Origin: Pseudomonas sp. SLFW
GTDB taxonomy: Bacteria; Pseudomonadota; Gammaproteobacteria; Pseudomonadales; Pseudomonadaceae
Assembly (NCBI RefSeq): GCF_009905615.1
Contig: NZ_JAAAKW010000011.1
Span: forward strand, 1 to 64,000
Direction: 5' to 3'
DNA length: 64,000 bases
The notes under the pieces are model-generated. The model was given only the letters and a program-made list of their open reading frames with translations. It made no database searches and was not told the origin of the DNA. Positions 25,573 to 34,721 of this stretch are shown piece after piece (position 1 is the stretch's first letter; each line of letters begins with the position of its first letter). The position numbers and the translations under genes were made by a program.

Positions 25573-28500
25573 GGGGTGTTTCTCCATCGGTAGCGCTGGC
25601 GGGGGTAATTGCAGGGGTGGGTTTCGAGTGGCGGTGCACGAGGCTGAACACCACGGGCACGAACAGCAGGGTGGCAGTGGTAGCGAGAATCAACCCGCCA
25701 ATGACGGCACGGCCCAGCGGTGCGTTCTGCTCCTGAGAAATGGCCAGCGGCAGCATGCCGATGATCATTGCCAAGGCCGTCATGCACACCGGGCGAAATC
25801 GGGTGTAGCCGCCTTCCAGCGCCGCGAGCAGCGCGTCGCCGTGTTCGGCCAGCCGCTCGCGGCAGAAACTCACCACCAGAATCGAGTTGGCCGTCGCCAC
25901 GCCCATGCACAGGATCGCCCCGGTCAGCGCGGGCACCGACAGCGACGTGCCGCTGAGGAACAACATCCAGACGATCCCGGCCAGTGCCGCCGGCAGCGCC
26001 GTGATGATCACAAACGGGTCGATCCACGACTGGAAATTGATCACGATCAGCAGGTAGATCAGCACCACCGCGCCGAGCAGGCCGAAACTCAAGCCGCTGA
26101 AGGCTTCGTGCAGCGCGTCGATCTGGCCGTGCAGACTGACCACCGCACCTTTGGGCCGCAGGTGCGCCATGTCGTCGATGACCTTTTGCACGTCCTTGGC
26201 CACACCGCCGAGATCACGGCCCTGCACGTTGGCGAACAGGTCCAGCGTCGGCTGAATGTTGTAGTGGGTGACCACGGCGGGGCTGTCCACGCGTTTGATC
26301 GTCGCCAGGCCGCCGAGGATCTGTGACTGCCCGTCGCTGCCGGTGATCGGCAGGGCTTCCAGCGTCGGCAGGCTGTCCAGCCGGTATTGCGGGGTCGCGG
26401 CGACCACGGAATAGGACACGCCGTTTTTCGGGTTCAGCCAGTAGGTCGGCGCCACTTGTGAGGTTCCGGCCAATGAGGCGCCGAGGCTGGTGGTCACGTC
26501 TTTTTCGGTGATGCCCAGTTGCTTGGCGCGCAGCCGATTGACATCCACTTGCAGCGACGGATAGCCCGTGGATTGCTGGATGCGCAGGTCGGCGATGCCG
26601 GGGATTTGTTGCAGGCGGCGTTGCAGCGCCAGCGCGTAATCACGGTTGGCGTCGCCGTTGGGCCCGGAAATTTTCAGGTCCAGCGGGGCCGGGTTACCGA
26701 AGTTGAGAATCTGGCTGCTGATGTCGGCGGGCAGGAAGGCGAACTGGCTGCCGGGGAAACTCTGGGGCAGGGCTTCGCGCAGGCGTTTGACGTAGTCGGC
26801 AGTGGGCGCGTGGCCTTCTTTCAGGGTGACCTGAATGTCGCCGTCCTGCGGACCGATGGTGCCGCTGCTGCTGTAGGCCATGTCGATGCCGCTGAGCGGG
26901 ATGCCGATGTTGTCGATCACGGTGTCCAGCTCATCGCCGGGAATGATCTCGCGGATGCGCTGCTCGATGCGGTCGAAGTCGGCCGCGCTTTCCTCGATCC
27001 GCGTGCCCAGCGGCAGGCGCACGTGCATCGACAAGGCGCCTGCATCGGTGGCCGGGAAGAAGTCTTCCCCCAGGCTTGGCAACAAGGCAAAGCTGGCCAG
27101 CACGCAGGCCAAAAAGCCCAACAGGAAGGCCTTGCGACGCTTCAGTGCCACCCCCAACAGCCCGTGATAGACGTCGCGAATCGCCGAGAAACGCTTTTCG
27201 AAACCCTGCTGAAAACTCAGCGCGCCGCGCAGGATCACGTTGCGCTGACGGCCGTGCTGATCGCCCTCGTGGTGATTGATGAAGGCGTCTTCCGGGTGAT
27301 GACCAGGGCCGGATTCCAGCACGTGGGGCTTGAGCAGAAACATCGCCAGCGTCGGCACCAACGTCCGGGACAGCAGAAACGAGCTGCCCATGGCGAAGAT
27401 GACTGCCAGCGCCATCGGCCGGAACAGGTAACCGGCGATGCCCTGCAGCATGAACATCGGCACGAACACGATGCAGATGCACAGCAGCGAGACGAACGCC
27501 GGGCCGACGATCTGCTTCGCGCCGTCCATGATCGCGTCCTTCACCGCCTTGCCTTGTTCCAGGTGCCAGTTGATGTTTTCGATGGTCACTGTGGCGTCGT
27601 CCACCAAAATCCCCACTGCCAATGCCAGCCCGCCGAGGGTCATGACGTTGAGGGTTTGCCCGGTGAGCGAGAGCAGGGCGATGGCCGACAGCACGGCCAG
27701 CGGAATCGACGCGGCGATGATCAGCGTCGAACGCCAACTGCCGAGGAACAGTAGGATCATCACGCTGGTCAGCAGGGCGGCGATGATGCCTTCCCGCGCC
27801 ACGCTGCCCACCGATTCCTTGACGAACACCGAGGCATCACCGAGCAGCGACGTTTTCAACTCGGGCGGCAGGGTTTCGTTGATCAGCGGCAGCATGTTGC
27901 GGATGTCGTCGACGATCGACAGGGTCGAGATGTTGCCGTTTTTCAACGCGGGCATCAGCACCGCACGACGGCCATCGACCCGGACGATGTTGGTCTGCGG
28001 CGGTGAGCCGTCCCGCACGTGAGCGACCTGGCCAATGGTGATCAGCGCGCCGTCGACGGTCTTGATCGGCAGGTCGTTGAGTTCGTTGATCGCCTGCGGG
28101 CTGTTGTTCAACAGGACCGTGTATTCGTCGGTGCCCATCTTCGCCGTGCCCACCGGAATGATCTGGTTGCCAGCGGCCAGCGCGTTGCCGACGTCCTGCG
28201 CCGACAGGCCCTTGGCAGCCAATGCCTGCGGGTCAAGATCGAGGGTGATCTGCCGTTGCTTGCCGCCCATGGGCGTTGGCATCGCCAGGCCGGGCACAGC
28301 GCTGAGGGGCAGGCGAATGCTGTTTTGCACGAGGTCGCGAATCCGCGCTTCCGACAGGGTCGGGCTGGAAAAGGCCATTTGCAGGATCGGCACCGTCGAG
28401 GCGCTGTAGTTGAGGATCAGCGGCGGGGTGATCCCGGCGGGCATCTGTTTCAGCACGGTTTGTGACACCGCCGTCACCTGGGCGTTGGCGGTGCGGATGT

Positions 28501-28804
28501 CCACGCCGGGCTGGAAGAAAATCTTGACGATGCCCATGCCGGGCAAGGATTGCGATTCGATGTGCTCGATGTCGTTGACCGTGGTGCTGAGCGAGCGCTC
28601 GTAGGTGTAGATCACCCGGCCCGCCATGGCGTCCGGCGACAGCCCGGCGTACTGCCAGACCACCGCCACCACCGGAATGCCGATGTCGGGGAACACGTCC
28701 GTGGGCGTCTTGACCGCCGCCATCGGCCCGACAATACAGATGAAAATCGCCAACACGATAAACGTGTAGGGCTTGAGCAATGCAGTCCTGACCAGCCCGA
28801 GCAT
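25562..28804 (-). CDS. RND efflux permease (AcrB/MdtB superfamily)
   Basis: A 1080-residue inner-membrane proton antiporter with the duplicated 6+6 membrane plan and two large periplasmic loops. The proton-relay region GILVDDATVTIENINWHLEQG is clear. The short TDVFPDIGIPVVAVVWQY start is typical of permeases that export small organic compounds rather than CusA-type metal pumps; no Met-rich metal site is seen. It is the first gene of the operon. A His-rich linker (GPGHHPEDAFINHHEGDQHG) mid-protein is unusual but common in this subgroup. Confidence 0.9.
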   Translation of the reverse strand: MLGLVRTALLKPYTFIVLAIFICIVGPMAAVKTPTDVFPDIGIPVVAVVWQYAGLSPDAMAGRVIYTYERSLSTTVNDIEHIESQSLPGMGIVKIFFQPGVDIRTANAQVTAVSQTVLKQMPAGITPPLILNYSASTVPILQMAFSSPTLSEARIRDLVQNSIRLPLSAVPGLAMPTPMGGKQRQITLDLDPQALAAKGLSAQDVGNALAAGNQIIPVGTAKMGTDEYTVLLNNSPQAINELNDLPIKTVDGALITIGQVAHVRDGSPPQTNIVRVDGRRAVLMPALKNGNISTLSIVDDIRNMLPLINETLPPELKTSLLGDASVFVKESVGSVAREGIIAALLTSVMILLFLGSWRSTLIIAASIPLAVLSAIALLSLTGQTLNVMTLGGLALAVGILVDDATVTIENINWHLEQGKAVKDAIMDGAKQIVGPAFVSLLCICIVFVPMFMLQGIAGYLFRPMALAVIFAMGSSFLLSRTLVPTLAMFLLKPHVLESGPGHHPEDAFINHHEGDQHGRQRNVILRGALSFQQGFEKRFSAIRDVYHGLLGVALKRRKAFLLGFLACVLASFALLPSLGEDFFPATDAGALSMHVRLPLGTRIEESAADFDRIEQRIREIIPGDELDTVIDNIGIPLSGIDMAYSSSGTIGPQDGDIQVTLKEGHAPTADYVKRLREALPQSFPGSQFAFLPADISSQILNFGNPAPLDLKISGPNGDANRDYALALQRRLQQIPGIADLRIQQSTGYPSLQVDVNRLRAKQLGITEKDVTTSLGASLAGTSQVAPTYWLNPKNGVSYSVVAATPQYRLDSLPTLEALPITGSDGQSQILGGLATIKRVDSPAVVTHYNIQPTLDLFANVQGRDLGGVAKDVQKVIDDMAHLRPKGAVVSLHGQIDALHEAFSGLSFGLLGAVVLIYLLIVINFQSWIDPFVIITALPAALAGIVWMLFLSGTSLSVPALTGAILCMGVATANSILVVSFCRERLAEHGDALLAALEGGYTRFRPVCMTALAMIIGMLPLAISQEQNAPLGRAVIGGLILATTATLLFVPVVFSLVHRHSKPTPAITPASATDGETPHVV

Positions 28805-29010
28805 GCCTGAAACCTCCTATTCGAATGGGCGCAGTCTTGGGGCCGGGACCTAACAGGCAGCTTTCGCCCAGATGAACAAATCGTTAGTCCCGCGCACAAG
28901 GAGCTTTCATGGGGGATTCATTTGTGGTTCATCCGGGCGGCGCGCAGCCTTGAATCGTCGAAATTCACCCTGCACCGCAGGGACTTTTTCTTTCCAATGA
29001 GGGTTGTGTC

Positions 29011-29421
29011 ATGAACGCCAAATCACTGTTGCTCGTGCCCATGCTGGGGCTGGTGGCTGTCCTGTCTGCGTGTGCGGGTCCGATGCCGAAAGCCGATCCC
29101 ACCGAGGCGTGGATCGGGTTGCAGGAAGAGCCTTCCGGCGTGTTGATGGCCGAGGACCTGGACGGGAAGCGCCTGAACGATGGCCGTTATTTCGATGTGA
29201 AGCCGGGGGCACATAAGCTGGACGTGGATTTGATCGTCGACGGCAATGGCGACGACGGGCAGATGAATTGCGAAGCGGGGATCAGCTTCACCCGGTTCAA
29301 GGCGGGCGAGCATTACAAACTGGTGGAGTCGAGTCTGGGCGAGGAATACCGGGTGAAGCTTGAGGATTCCCAAGGGCACCAGATTGGTCGTAGCCGGGAC
29401 TTTACGTGCATGCCGGGGTGA
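29011..29421 (+). CDS. Small lipoprotein, unknown function
   Basis: A 136-residue protein with a lipoprotein signal (VAVLSACAG, Cys21 as lipid site). The mature part is short and acidic with a beta-rich pattern (YFDVKPGAHKLDVDLIVDG) and two more Cys (MNCEAG, DFTCMPG) that may form a disulfide. The segment with PGxHxL is seen in periplasmic proteins of the PEGA type. I do not recognise a function. It is transcribed alone between the efflux operon and a REP-rich gap. Confidence 0.7.
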   Translation: MNAKSLLLVPMLGLVAVLSACAGPMPKADPTEAWIGLQEEPSGVLMAEDLDGKRLNDGRYFDVKPGAHKLDVDLIVDGNGDDGQMNCEAGISFTRFKAGEHYKLVESSLGEEYRVKLEDSQGHQIGRSRDFTCMPG

Positions 29422-29469
29422 TGTGATCAACAGCATCCCGGTGTAGCACGCCAGCGCTCCGGGCTTTTC

Positions 29470-29562
29470 CTGTGTGCGCGAATTCATTCGCGAAGGGGTG
29501 GGTACATCCGCAGTATCTCCATCGCCTGAACCATCTTTCGCGAATGAATTCGCTCCCACAGG
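29470..29562. repeat. REP doublet
   Basis: TGTGCGCGAATTCATTCGCG and the inverted CGCGAATGAATTCGCTCCCA. The loop matches that of the copy at 22758. Confidence 0.88.
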
Positions 29563-29623
29563 TTTCGCGTCACGACACGATTACGCGATCGACATCAACC
29601 CCCTGTAGCCGTCCGGGCCTCCA

Positions 29624-29682
29624 CTGTGTGCGCGAATTCATTCGCGAAGGGGCCGGTACATCCACAGCATCTCTATCGCCTG
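29624..29682. repeat. Half REP element with conserved loop, right arm lost
   Basis: The left arm TGTGTGCGCGAATTCATTCG and the loop GGGCCGGTACATCC are kept, but the right arm is replaced by unrelated sequence just before the zeta-like gene. The rest of the 409-base gap (29422-29830) holds no gene I can support. Confidence 0.75.
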
Positions 29683-29830
29683 AACGCTACGGCCTCCTGC
29701 TATCCCATATCCGTGAATGCTCGGCAGCGCATCCTGTTTCTGCGTGTTGCGTCGGATAGGCAGGGTCCGCAGACCTATCAATACTGCGTGCCAATCAAGT
29801 GGGTCAACTCATTGAAAGGACGTAGGGGAA

Positions 29831-30547
29831 ATGGATTCAGACGAACAACAGATTGCGGATGAGGCGGTGGTATTTGCCAAGGCGAACAGGCGGGAGATTG
29901 CGAGAAGGCTGACAGATCCATCGATTTATCTGTCTGAAGACTCGCCGGTTTCGGTATTCATGGCAGGGTCTCCAGGTGCCGGCAAGACTGAAGCCTCACT
30001 CGAATTTCTCGCTCGCTTTGGCGGGACTGTCTTACGAATAGATCCTGATACTTATCGCTCGGAATTACCGGGATACACAGGCAGCAATTCTTTTTTGTTT
30101 CAGAGAGCAGTGTCAGTCCTGGTTTCAGCTGTTCACGATGAGGCGTTGCGGTTGCAGCAATCGTTTCTGCTGGATGGTACGTCATCGAATTACGAGACAG
30201 TCTCGCGCAACATTCAGCGCTCACTGAAACGAGGTCGATTCGTACTGGTTTTATACGTGTACCAAAACCCGGAGCGGGCCTGGGAGTTTGTGCAGGCGCG
30301 GGAGAAAGTCGAAGGCAGAAATATTCCGCTCTCCGGGTTTGTGCATCAGTACTTCGCCGCTCGAGAGGTCGTGAATCGGCTGAAATTCGATTTTGGTCAC
30401 GCGGTGACAGTCGACATCTTTATCAAAAACGCAGACGGGTCGACCAGAGCGTACAAAGAGAACATCCAGCGAATTGACACCCATATACCCGAATCCTATG
30501 ATCGGGCCTTGCTCGAGCGAATGTTGAGTCACCTGAGGTACACATAA
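29831..30547 (+). CDS. Zeta-toxin-family kinase
   Basis: A 238-residue P-loop protein of the zeta/PezT type. Walker A is GSPGAGKT (46-53), followed by the family-typical IDPDTYRSELPGY (about 71-83) and FLLDGTSSNYETV. Zeta toxins phosphorylate UDP-N-acetylglucosamine and block wall synthesis; some chromosomal members act on other targets. The AT content and codon choice are higher in A/T than in the neighbours, suggesting acquisition. A 52-codon gene overlaps its stop by one base. Function as a toxin here is inferred. Confidence 0.8.
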   Translation: MDSDEQQIADEAVVFAKANRREIARRLTDPSIYLSEDSPVSVFMAGSPGAGKTEASLEFLARFGGTVLRIDPDTYRSELPGYTGSNSFLFQRAVSVLVSAVHDEALRLQQSFLLDGTSSNYETVSRNIQRSLKRGRFVLVLYVYQNPERAWEFVQAREKVEGRNIPLSGFVHQYFAAREVVNRLKFDFGHAVTVDIFIKNADGSTRAYKENIQRIDTHIPESYDRALLERMLSHLRYT

Positions 30548-30705
30548 TGTCAGCCCCTGAAAAACTCAAAACCGTTAAATCGACGCCCTTCTCAGACTTC
30601 GTCCGTAACGCCAGCTCTGAAGAAAAAGAACGCGTCTATCAGGAAGTCATGAAGAAAGCCTGGGAGCGTCAGGAGCGGATCATCGAGAAGGCCCGCAACC
30701 TGTAA
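30547..30705 (+). CDS. Small protein coupled to the zeta-like gene, possible antitoxin
   Basis: A 52-residue, highly charged, helical protein (FSDFVRNASSEEKERVYQEV at 16-35). Its ATG overlaps the zeta stop as TAATG, a typical coupled pair. The size and helical nature fit a neutraliser of a zeta-like kinase, but classical epsilon or PezA antitoxins are encoded upstream and are unrelated in sequence. I have no homology beyond pattern, so the role is an inference from position. It is followed by a hairpin terminator. Confidence 0.7.
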   Translation: MSAPEKLKTVKSTPFSDFVRNASSEEKERVYQEVMKKAWERQERIIEKARNL

Positions 30706-30721
30706 CCTGAATTTGCCCATC

Positions 30722-30752
30722 AAAGCCGCCCCTCAAGGCGGCTTTGTCGTTT
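30722..30752. terminator. Hairpin between the small gene and the histidine kinase
   Basis: AAAGCCGCC and GGCGGCTTT flank a six-base loop, followed by TGTCGTTT. Placed between convergent genes, it can serve both. Confidence 0.75.
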
Positions 30753-32143
30753 CAACCCAGCGCCATCACCTGCCGACACTCCAACACCAGGCTCGCGCCG
30801 CCGGAGGGGCTGTTGCCGATGCGCAGTTTGAAGCCGTGGAGGTTGACGATGGCGGCGACGATGGAGAGGCCGAGGCCGAAGCCGCTGTGGTTGTTGCCGG
30901 TTTCGCTGCGGTAGAAGCGTTTGAACACGGCTTCGCGTTCGGCGTCGGGGATGCCGGGGCCGGTGTCCTGGACTTCGATGAACGTGGTGTCGCCCTCGGC
31001 CCGGGCGATCATCAGCACCTGGCCACCGGCCGGGGTGAATTTGATCGAGTTGCTGAGCAGGTTCGATAACGCTTCGAACAACAGCGCCCGGTCGCCCACC
31101 AGCGGCGGCAGCTGTTCCGCGACTTTCAGGTGCAGTGAGACGCGACCTTCTTCGGCCAATGGCAGATAGAAATCGAACAGCTCATGCAGCAGCGGCACGG
31201 GATCGAGTTGGCCGAAGGCGGAGCGGCGCTGGTGGTCTTCCAGCTCGGAAATGCGCAGCAAGCCCCGGAAACGGGCCATCAGGGTGTCCGCATCGGCAAT
31301 CACTTGCGCCATCTGTTCGCCCTGGGGCGAATGTTCCGGGGATTGCTGTTGAATGCGGTACAGCTGCGCCCGCAGCCGGGTCAGCGGGGTGCGCAGGTCG
31401 TGGGCAATGTTGTCGCAGACGCCCTTGACCTCGTTCATCAGCCGCTCGATGCGGTCGAGCATGGCGTTGACGATGTCGGCGAGCATGTCGATTTCGTCCC
31501 GACGGTCCGACACAGGCAGGCGTTTGGTCAGGTCGCCGATGACGATGGCTTCGGCGCTGGCCTGAATCGCGCCGATACGCCGCAAGGGTCGACGGCGCAG
31601 CAGGTGCCAACCCAGGGCGCCAGGGATGATCGTCAGCGAGACGCCCCAGAGCAACGCACGCAGGATGAGCGTGGCCACGGCGAACAGCGAACCATTGTCC
31701 CGGACCAGCACCAGCCAGCGGTTGTCCATCGTGTGAATGGCCACGGCATCGCAACTGGCGCGCGGCAGGTTCGGGTCGTCGGAATCGATGCAGGTGTCCA
31801 GCTCCTGGATTTCACCGGTCAGCTTCAGGCCCTCAGGAATCTCGCGGATCGGCCCGGCGATGGGCTGAAGGTCCTTGTCGAACAGGCCATAGGCGTCGAC
31901 GGTGCGGATGTCGAAGCGCTCGCTGGTGTGCAGCGCGTCGTCCAGTTGGACGCCTTCGAAGCGCGAGAACAGTTGCTGGCGCTGCATCAACGAGTGGCGG
32001 GCAAGGTTGTTCAGGTAACTGGTGACTTCCCAGTACAGCACCCCCATGAGGATGCTGCTCCAGGCCACGAACAGAAAACTGTAAAGCGCCAGCAGACGGC
32101 TGCTGGAGGAGCGCCAGCCCTTAGACGGGTTCGGCAATGACAT
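30752..32143 (-). CDS. Sensor histidine kinase
   Basis: A 463-residue membrane kinase. Membrane segments lie at about 16-38 and 155-180, with a periplasmic sensor of about 115 residues containing two Cys (TCIDSDDPNLPRASC). A HAMP domain (180-232), the phosphoacceptor site IAHDLRTPLTRLR with His248, and a HATPase domain (SNLLSNSIKFTPAGG; DTGPGIP; GFGLGLSIV) follow. It overlaps the response regulator gene by 23 bases. The stimulus is unknown; the disulfide-capable loop is the only visible clue. Confidence 0.9.
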   Translation of the reverse strand: MSLPNPSKGWRSSSSRLLALYSFLFVAWSSILMGVLYWEVTSYLNNLARHSLMQRQQLFSRFEGVQLDDALHTSERFDIRTVDAYGLFDKDLQPIAGPIREIPEGLKLTGEIQELDTCIDSDDPNLPRASCDAVAIHTMDNRWLVLVRDNGSLFAVATLILRALLWGVSLTIIPGALGWHLLRRRPLRRIGAIQASAEAIVIGDLTKRLPVSDRRDEIDMLADIVNAMLDRIERLMNEVKGVCDNIAHDLRTPLTRLRAQLYRIQQQSPEHSPQGEQMAQVIADADTLMARFRGLLRISELEDHQRRSAFGQLDPVPLLHELFDFYLPLAEEGRVSLHLKVAEQLPPLVGDRALLFEALSNLLSNSIKFTPAGGQVLMIARAEGDTTFIEVQDTGPGIPDAEREAVFKRFYRSETGNNHSGFGLGLSIVAAIVNLHGFKLRIGNSPSGGASLVLECRQVMALG

Positions 32144-32804
32144 AACCTGAGCCTCGAACGGTACGTATCAGCGGCGTCAGGGTAGGGGGATCGATTTTCT
32201 TGCGCAAGCGACCGATGTGCACGTCGATGAGGTTGGTGCCAGGGTCGAAGTGGTAACCCCAGACTTCCTCGAAGATCATCATGCGGGTGATGATCTGTCC
32301 GTTGTTGCGCATCAGGAATTCCAGCAGCTTGTATTCGGTGGGCAGCAGGTTCAACGGCTGCCCGGCGCGGCTGGCTTCGCGGGTGATCAGGTTCAGCTCC
32401 AGATCGCCGACCTTGAGCATGGTTTCGGCTTGGGTTACGGGGTTGCTGCGGCGCAGCAGGACCTCGACCCGAGCGGCCATTTCGTCGGAAGCGAAAGGTT
32501 TGGAGAGGTAATCGTCGCCCCCGGCGCGCAGGCCACGGACGCGTTCATCGACGTCGGACAAGGCGCTGATCATCAGGATCGGCGTGGCAATGCCGAGGGC
32601 GCGCATGGTGGTGACAATCGCCAGACCGTCTACTTCGGGCAGCATGCGGTCGAGGGTGATGAGGTCGTAATCGCCGCTGACGGCGCGCACCAACCCCTCA
32701 CGGCCATTGTCGACCCAATCCACCTGGAGGCCATGGCTGCTTAACTCGGCGACGATTTCCTTGGCGGTGACGGCATCGTCTTCGATTGTCAGAATTCGGG
32801 TCAT
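32121..32804 (-). CDS. OmpR-family response regulator
   Basis: A 227-residue regulator. The receiver domain (1-120) has the acidic pocket IEDD and phosphoacceptor Asp52 in LITLDRMLPEVDG. The C-terminal winged helix (130-225) has LLPTEYKLLEFLMRNNGQIITR and RTVRGSGYVI. It is first in the two-gene unit with the kinase. A direct hexamer repeat 65 bases upstream may be its autoregulatory site. Targets are not predictable. Confidence 0.92.
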   Translation of the reverse strand: MTRILTIEDDAVTAKEIVAELSSHGLQVDWVDNGREGLVRAVSGDYDLITLDRMLPEVDGLAIVTTMRALGIATPILMISALSDVDERVRGLRAGGDDYLSKPFASDEMAARVEVLLRRSNPVTQAETMLKVGDLELNLITREASRAGQPLNLLPTEYKLLEFLMRNNGQIITRMMIFEEVWGYHFDPGTNLIDVHIGRLRKKIDPPTLTPLIRTVRGSGYVIAEPV

Positions 32805-32868
32805 TGGAGTGCCTGAACCACGTTGCGACTGGAGACTCGCATTTTGCCTTTAAACGTAGCCGGTATTT

Positions 32869-32885
32869 CTTAAAAATTATTTAAG
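32869..32885. promoter_or_regulatory. Candidate response-regulator box
   Basis: CTTAAA, five bases, TTTAAG: two half-sites on an 11-base period, close to the YTTAAK-N5-YTTAAK form of PmrA-type boxes and also a palindrome. It lies in the AT-rich leader of the response regulator. Confidence 0.4.
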
Positions 32886-32922
32886 TACGAACTGCGGCCT
32901 TTATTTCGCAAACGATCTATGA

Positions 32923-33015
32923 CCTGTGGGTGCGAATTCACTCGCGATACGTCGGTGCGGGCAACACCTCTCTATCGACTGTACCGAAGTATCGCGAATG
33001 AATTCGCTCCCACAG
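32923..33015. repeat. REP doublet
   Basis: TGTGGGTGCGAATTCACTCG and the inverted CGCGAATGAATTCGCTCCCA lie between the two-component promoter and the FocA-family gene. Confidence 0.88.
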
Positions 33016-33020
33016 ATGAC

Positions 33021-33914
33021 TCATTCCGTCTTGGGGGCGCGGTTGCCCTCGCGCTTTTTATCCGAACGCTGTTCTTTCTTTGGCGTCCCGCTCTCACTTC
33101 GAATCTGCGCATGGCTGATCAGTGCGAAGATAAAGCTCCCGCCGATGATATTCCCCGCGAGGGTCGGCCCGGCGAACACCAGCCAGAACTCTTTCCACGA
33201 CAATTCCCCGGCGAACACCAGGTACGAGACCTCCGCCGAGCCGACCACGATGTGGGTGAAATCCCCCAGCGCCATCAGGTAGGTGATCATCAGGATGATC
33301 CACATCTTGGCGTTTTCCATGGAGGGGATCATCCAGACCATGGTGGCGATCATCCAGCCGGAGACGATGCCCTTGGCGAACATCTGCGTGGTGCCGTTTT
33401 CCATCACCTTGCGGCCGATGTCCAGAAAGGCGGCGTCGGTCTTGCTGTCGAAAATCGGCAGTTCCAGCATCACGTACGCCACCAGCAGCGTGCCGCACAA
33501 GTTGCCCACCAGCACCACACTCCAGAGCCGCAGGAGACGGCCGAAGTTGTTCAGCGTCGGCTTGCTCATCACCGGCAGCACGGCCGTCAGGGTGTTTTCA
33601 GTGAACAGTTGCTGACGGGCAAGGATCACCGCAAGAAACCCGGCGCTGTAGCCAACGCTGGCGATCACCTTGAACGCTTCGCCTTCCGGCAGCCGCGAGT
33701 TGAGCAGCCCCATGGCCATCAGCGACAGGCCCATGGTCAGGCCCGCGGCCAATGCCGACCAGAACAGCGCGGCGACGTTGCGCTCCAGCTCCTGATCGCC
33801 CTGCATGCGGATCGTCTCGTGCAGCACGGCGGCGCGGGGTGGCTGGTTCTCGTCGATGTCGCGTTCTTCCTCGGGGGTAAGGCCGGGGGTCTTGCCGTCT
33901 TGTTCAGTGTCCAT
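33021..33914 (-). CDS. Formate/nitrite transporter (FocA) family channel
   Basis: A 297-residue membrane protein with six predicted segments. The family glycine-rich helices are recognisable (LVGNLCGTLLVAYVMLE; HIVVGSAEVSYLVFAGE; FAGPTLAGNIIGGSFIFAL). The N-terminus is long and acidic (TPEEERDIDENQPP) and the C-terminus basic, as in the YfdC-like subgroup rather than FocA or NirC proper. The frame is open to 34160, but homology begins at the ATG at 33914. No formate or nitrite enzymes are adjacent, so the substrate is uncertain. Confidence 0.83.
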   Translation of the reverse strand: MDTEQDGKTPGLTPEEERDIDENQPPRAAVLHETIRMQGDQELERNVAALFWSALAAGLTMGLSLMAMGLLNSRLPEGEAFKVIASVGYSAGFLAVILARQQLFTENTLTAVLPVMSKPTLNNFGRLLRLWSVVLVGNLCGTLLVAYVMLELPIFDSKTDAAFLDIGRKVMENGTTQMFAKGIVSGWMIATMVWMIPSMENAKMWIILMITYLMALGDFTHIVVGSAEVSYLVFAGELSWKEFWLVFAGPTLAGNIIGGSFIFALISHAQIRSESGTPKKEQRSDKKREGNRAPKTE

Positions 33915-34067
33915 GCTGCTTCTCTTGGGTAGTCTGGCGGTTTGCTGAGGGAGACGGTCAGTTTTTTTCGGTGTACCTGCTGCGCCGTGCTGTTGGTTGA
34001 GACACAATCCGCTCCCCGTCGTTCGCCCCTGCGCGGCGGCCTTTTCATTGATTCGGGAGACCCCACC

Positions 34068-34553
34068 GTGACCCTTCATATTCGAGACGCCACCCGCGCC
34101 GATGCCGCCGTGATTCTGGGCTTCATCACCGAGCTTGCGATCTACGAAAAAGCCGAGCACGAGGTCAAGGCCAGCGTCGCCGACATCGAGCGCAGCCTGT
34201 TCGACGAGCCGTCACCGGCCAAGGCGCTGATTTGCCTGCTCAACGACCAGCCCATCGGTTTTGCGGTGTATTTCCTCAGCTACTCGACGTGGCAGGGCCG
34301 CAAGGGGCTGTACCTGGAAGACCTGTTCGTGTCTGCCAGCCAGCGCGGGATTGGCGCGGGCAAGCAACTGCTGCGGCATCTGGCGAAGATCGCCCATGAC
34401 ACCGGATGCGGTCATTTCGAATGGAGCGTGCTGGACTGGAACCAGCCCGCGATCGATTTCTATAAATCGATTGGCGCCGAGCCGCAGGACGAGTGGGTGC
34501 GGTATCGGATGGAAGGGGAAGGGTTGAGGCGGTTTGCGTTGGGTAACGAGTAG
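34068..34553 (+). CDS. GNAT acetyltransferase, diamine-acetyltransferase-like
   Basis: A 161-residue N-acetyltransferase. It resembles the spermidine/diamine acetyltransferase and thialysine acetyltransferase group: ELAIYEKAEHEVKAS, LYLEDLFVSASQRGIGAGKQLL (acetyl-CoA loop) and WSVLDWNQPAIDFYKSIGA. I take the GTG at 34068, preceded by CGGGAGA, because the fold starts there; the frame is open to 33942. It overlaps nothing and is probably monocistronic. The substrate is inferred from family only. Confidence 0.85.
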   Translation: MTLHIRDATRADAAVILGFITELAIYEKAEHEVKASVADIERSLFDEPSPAKALICLLNDQPIGFAVYFLSYSTWQGRKGLYLEDLFVSASQRGIGAGKQLLRHLAKIAHDTGCGHFEWSVLDWNQPAIDFYKSIGAEPQDEWVRYRMEGEGLRRFALGNE

Positions 34554-34570
34554 GCCGGCACGGTGGATGA

Positions 34571-34678
34571 CCTATAGGCGCGAATTCATTCTGGGCGGTA
34601 TTCCCACGAGAGTCCGGTACATCCGACGTAGATGTAGCGCCTGCCAAGTCTTTTCGCGAATGAATTCGCTCCCACAGG
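34571..34678. repeat. REP doublet, left arm degenerate
   Basis: TATAGGCGCGAATTCATT has lost the GCGA end of the arm; the right arm TTCGCGAATGAATTCGCTCC is intact. With the next copy it fills the 315-base gap before the nicotinamidase gene. Confidence 0.8.
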
Positions 34679-34721
34679 GGTTCGATATCGCCACGAAATG
34701 TGCGGCCTGACGCAGGTTTAA

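Noticed and set aside
25469..28465. Long plus-strand frames across the RND operon
   Set aside because: Gln/His/Arg-rich shadows of the permease and adaptor genes.
29831..30705. Prophage or plasmid remnant around the zeta-like gene
   Set aside because: No integrase, replication or structural phage genes are nearby, and flanks are ordinary chromosomal genes.
33915..34160. Extension of the FocA-family gene to 34160
   Set aside because: The added residues are antisense to the GNAT gene and unrelated to the family.
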